Shown in pieces: positions 23,969 to 25,844 of a stretch of DNA of 25,844 nucleotides. The notes under the pieces were generated by a model that saw nothing but the letters and a program-made list of their open reading frames with translations, was not told the DNA's origin and did not search any database. A program made the translations under genes and the position numbers. Positions within the stretch are counted from its first letter, which is position 1. Every line of letters starts with the position of its first letter. The DNA is from Opitutales bacterium (GTDB lineage Bacteria > Verrucomicrobiota > Verrucomicrobiia > Opitutales > UBA9783): the NCBI GenBank assembly GCA_017479315.1, contig JAFVCI010000071.1, positions 1-25,844 of the forward strand. Direction: 5' to 3'.

Positions 23969-24223
23969 CTACTCATAGTGCTCCCAACAACGCGTAAATC
24001 CAATTTTACCGTTCTCAATATCGACGACATACACCAGCCGATGCTGTTCATTGATACGTCGGGAGTAGGTATTTTGGCAACCCTTCAACTTTTCATACGG
24101 CGGCGGGTTTTGAAAGGGGTTCTTTTTAACAATCGCAATAAGTTCCTTAATTTTCGAAATCAGATAGGTGTGTTTCGCCTTTTCGATTTCCTTACGAAAT
24201 CGTTTTGAAAAGACGATGATCAT
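23969..24223 (-). CDS. YoeB-like toxin of TA module 2
   Basis: 84 residues, paralogue of the first toxin. NPFQNPPPYEKLKG carries E44, YSRRINEQHRLVYVV carries R62, and the C-terminus RCWEHYE carries H82-Y83, so the YoeB catalytic set appears complete. The N-terminal half differs (MIIVFSKRFRKEIEKAKHTY), which suggests an old duplication or independent acquisition. The ATG overlaps the antitoxin stop as ATGA. The intergenic gap to the -35 of module 1 is about 65 bp, so the modules are in tandem but module 1 keeps its own promoter. Confidence 0.92.
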   Translation of the reverse strand: MIIVFSKRFRKEIEKAKHTYLISKIKELIAIVKKNPFQNPPPYEKLKGCQNTYSRRINEQHRLVYVVDIENGKIGFTRCWEHYE

Positions 24224-24474
24224 ATTCCCAAGGACTTAAACGCTTCCTCTAAATTGTCGTATTCAGGCAGTTTCCCATCTCTCATATCCCGCAACGCCTG
24301 CCTTTCTTCTTCAATCAGCTCCTCAATCGGATACGCAAGACCATCTTCCTCATAATCCTCTTCCAATCTCTGCTCGACATATTTCTCAGCGGAAACATGC
24401 CGTTTTTCGGCAAACCCAAGAATACGCTTGTAGGTTTCGGGTTTCAGTTGAATGCAAAGGCGGGCAGTTTCCAC
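24220..24474 (-). CDS. Ribbon-helix-helix-like antitoxin of TA module 2
   Basis: 84 residues: ARLCIQLKPETYKRILGFAE followed by KRHVSAEKYVEQRL forms the putative DNA-binding part. The C-terminal half ends GKLPEYDNLEEAFKSLGI, parallel to the GKLPVYDSAEEMFKAL of module 1. The start is GTG 24474. A TATAAT (24481-24486 on the minus strand) sits only 6 nt before it, so if that is the -10 the transcript would be nearly leaderless; a GGAGGAAG further up is too far to serve as a normal ribosome-binding site for this GTG. A G-run motif lies 36-54 bp upstream. It is divergent to the outer-membrane protein gene. Confidence 0.87.
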   Translation of the reverse strand: METARLCIQLKPETYKRILGFAEKRHVSAEKYVEQRLEEDYEEDGLAYPIEELIEEERQALRDMRDGKLPEYDNLEEAFKSLGI

Positions 24475-24509
24475 ACTTTTATTATACTTCCTCCGTCAAT
24501 CCTACTCCG

Positions 24510-24528
24510 CCCCTCCCTTCCCTCCCCC
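24510..24528 (-). promoter_or_regulatory. Potential G-quadruplex motif between TA module 2 and the OMP gene
   Basis: The minus strand reads G5-A-G3-AA-G3-A-G4, which meets the usual four-tract rule with very short loops (1, 2, 1), a pattern favouring a stable parallel quadruplex. It lies upstream of the TATAAT of TA module 2 and about 80 bp upstream of the -35 of the divergent outer-membrane gene. Formation in the cell is not shown. Confidence 0.55.
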
Positions 24529-24606
24529 TTTTTCCTCTATATACCTCCCATGAACATCCTCCATTTCTCTCCGTCAAACCTCTCAAACTTCCCTTCAAAC
24601 TTCCTC

Positions 24607-24635
24607 TTGACAATCCTCCCGCTTTGTAGTCCAAT
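24607..24635 (+). promoter_or_regulatory. Candidate sigma70 promoter of the outer-membrane protein gene
   Basis: TTGACA (24607-24612) is perfect; 17 bp later is TCCAAT (24630-24635), a moderate -10. The leader would be about 80 nt. The region upstream of it is strongly pyrimidine-rich on the plus strand, as is the region upstream of the outer-membrane relic at 4579. Confidence 0.5.
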
Positions 24636-24721
24636 AAAAGCAGTTCCTGCGGTGCGTTCACGACGGATGCATCGGAAGGGGCTGATAAATAAGTAAAACT
24701 ATAAGAAAGTAAATCAGTATT

Positions 24722-25513
24722 ATGAATAAAAAGTTCATGATTGGGGGGTGCGCGGCGGTTGCGATTGCCGGCAACGTGTTTGCGGCGGATGAAAGTATCT
24801 CGTACTTCAATCCGTATGCGAGTTTGAAGGGCGGCTATGCTTTTTTGGGCAAGCGCAACAACATCAAGTACAAAGGCGGATTTGCCGGTGCGGTCGAACT
24901 CGGTGTCTCGTACGATGCCTGGCGTTTGGGGCTCGAATTGGGCTATAAGCAGAATAAGGTTAAAGAGATCAATGGGCGCGATATCACAAAAGGTACCGTA
25001 GGCAGCCTTGGTGACTATGGTAAGGATGCGTTGGCACATTGGGGAATGTTTGCAACCAAGAATGGCAATAATAAATATGATGTCTTCTTTGCCAAGGTTG
25101 ACCGCATCAATGCTCTTACCGGGATGGTCAATGTTTATTACGACTACGCCATGACGGAAAACTGGAGCCTTTATGCCGGTGTCGGTTTAGGTGTGGCAAA
25201 AGTATCTTACAGAATAAATGAACGTACTTCCACAGAGGAGGTTGATAATCTGAAGGATGAAACAGTTAATACTAAATTCAACCTAAGTGATGAAGACTTC
25301 AAGAAATTGGTCGGGAGCTCCAAGACCGAACTTTCAAAGACGGTCTTTGCGTGGCAGTTGATGGCGGGTGTCGGCTATGAATTCAACGAAAACTGGAAGC
25401 TGACCTTGGGCTACAAACTGTTCAATACCGCGAAAGTGAAAGTGTTCGGCGACGAGAAGGTCAAGACGCCGTTCAATCACACCGCGGAAGTCGGCTTGAC
25501 TTACACGTTCTAA
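24722..25513 (+). CDS. Outer-membrane beta-barrel protein
   Basis: 263 residues. The signal peptide is MNKKFMIGGCAAVAIAGNVF with cleavage expected after VFA. The mature part alternates strands and loops in barrel fashion: NPYASLKGGYAFLG, GAVELGVSYDAWRLGLELGY, NVYYDYAMTENWSLYAGVGL and AWQLMAGVGYEFNENWKLTL. It ends in AEVGLTYTF, with the C-terminal phenylalanine read by the BAM complex. An eight-stranded OmpA/OmpX- or P44-like porin fold is likely; the function (adhesion, porin, surface antigen) is unknown. Long polar loops at about 85-115 and 165-200 would face outwards. The 5' half of a paralogue survives at 4406-4579. A candidate promoter lies at 24607-24635 and a strong hairpin terminator at 25606-25641. 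Confidence 0.85.
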   Translation: MNKKFMIGGCAAVAIAGNVFAADESISYFNPYASLKGGYAFLGKRNNIKYKGGFAGAVELGVSYDAWRLGLELGYKQNKVKEINGRDITKGTVGSLGDYGKDALAHWGMFATKNGNNKYDVFFAKVDRINALTGMVNVYYDYAMTENWSLYAGVGLGVAKVSYRINERTSTEEVDNLKDETVNTKFNLSDEDFKKLVGSSKTELSKTVFAWQLMAGVGYEFNENWKLTLGYKLFNTAKVKVFGDEKVKTPFNHTAEVGLTYTF

Positions 25514-25605
25514 AAGGACGGAAGCGCAAGGCGGTCGAGAGGATCGCCGTTAAAGCGGTCGGCGACTGCCGGAAGCGGTCGGAAGACTGCGAATGTATCA
25601 TACGG

Positions 25606-25641
25606 AACCCAACGGGCACGCACAAGCGTGCCCGTTGGGTT
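25606..25641 (+). terminator. Hairpin terminator after the OMP gene
   Basis: A perfect 16-bp stem (AACCCAACGGGCACGC paired with GCGTGCCCGTTGGGTT) with the tetraloop ACAA. Only three T's follow on the plus strand, so termination may be factor-assisted, or the hairpin may act as a 3' stabiliser. It also insulates the downstream antitoxin gene. Confidence 0.75.
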
Positions 25642-25716
25642 TAGGGAGAGGGAGTGGAGAAAAAGAGGAGGAAATGAGAGAAAAAGAGAGAAGAAAAATC
25701 AAGCTTTGATTTAAAA

Positions 25717-25745
25717 TCGACAAATTTCTTTCCCTAAAATACAAT
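25717..25745 (+). promoter_or_regulatory. Candidate promoter of the third antitoxin gene
   Basis: TCGACA (25717-25722) and TACAAT (25740-25745) are spaced by 17 bp, each 5 of 6 to consensus. Only 9 nt separate the -10 from the ATG at 25755, so the transcript would be nearly leaderless. A long purine-rich tract precedes it (about 25645-25700). Confidence 0.5.
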
Positions 25746-25754
25746 TAAAATATC

Positions 25755-25844
25755 ATGAAATCCGCAAGGCTTTGTATTTCCGTCAGCCCGGAGTTGTATG
25801 ATTGGGTGAGAAGTCAGGCGAGAAAACGAAAAACGTCCGTCAGC
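25755..25844 (+). CDS. Third ribbon-helix-helix-like antitoxin, cut by window end
   Basis: The first 30 codons (MKSARLCISVSPELYDWVRS and on) align with the N-terminus of the TA module 2 antitoxin (METARLCIQLKPETYKRILG), sharing ARLC and the strand-helix pattern. The gene runs off the right edge. Its partner, if any, lies outside the window; a YoeB-like toxin would be expected by analogy. It is on the opposite strand to the other two modules, so the OMP gene is bracketed by antitoxin genes of one family. Confidence 0.65.
   Translation, partial: MKSARLCISVSPELYDWVRSQARKRKTSVS

Noticed and set aside
24482..25039. Long minus-strand ORF (185 codons) opposite the OMP gene start
   Set aside because: It overlaps the well-supported OMP coding region and the promoter region, with no recognisable protein features; a shadow frame.
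25535..25592. Short direct repeats with GCGGTCGG and ACTGC after the OMP gene
   Set aside because: Two imperfect copies in a G+C-rich 3' region; no mobile-element or attachment-site feature.

Overview
The window looks like chromosome from a Gram-negative bacterium of moderate GC content. It carries lipid A and heptose (LPS) chemistry, outer-membrane beta-barrel proteins with signal peptides, and standard code usage. The gene set (EF-Tu with an unusual switch I, an M42 peptidase/PpiD-like/NYN cluster, tilS-ftsH-def, and an acyltransferase-heptosyltransferase fusion) would fit a verrucomicrobial lineage such as Opitutae/Puniceicoccales. That placement is from memory and tentative. At least five broken genes or gene fragments lie among intact housekeeping genes, which suggests a host-associated genome undergoing decay.

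Layout. 1-890 (minus): start of tuf behind tRNA-Thr(GGT). 1150-2126 (plus): a strong sigma70-like promoter driving a predicted secreted unknown protein and an ATGA-overlapping small ORF, possibly one protein joined by frameshifting. 2197-2532: ribosome hibernation factor hpf. 2702-4579: a dead acetolactate-synthase-like gene butted against the 5' relic of an outer-membrane protein gene with a GGTA tetranucleotide tract in its leader. 4852-6471 (minus): a dicarboxylate/amino-acid:cation symporter and tRNA-Ser(CGA). 6475-8141 (minus): a long decayed gene of unknown function.

8474-15827 (plus) is a tightly packed gene string: MFS transporter, SulP anion transporter, tilS, ftsH and def, the last four joined by short overlaps. 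16170-18056 encodes an LpxL-type acyltransferase fused to a GT9 heptosyltransferase. A solitary pseudopilin-like gene follows, then a degraded copy of the fusion gene's 3' end. 19144-22333 (minus) is a compact operon: M42 aminopeptidase, membrane-anchored PpiD/SurA-like chaperone, NYN-domain RNase-like protein.

The right end is accessory. It holds a DJ-1/PfpI protein followed by a fragment of a VOC (glyoxalase) gene, two tandem paralogous toxin-antitoxin modules (ribbon-helix-helix-like antitoxin plus YoeB-like toxin), and an intact outer-membrane protein with a near-perfect hairpin terminator. A third antitoxin of the same family is cut by the window end. The points most worth checking are the TA cluster around the outer-membrane gene, the acyltransferase-heptosyltransferase fusion, the atypical EF-Tu switch I and the possible -1 frameshift at 1884-1890.
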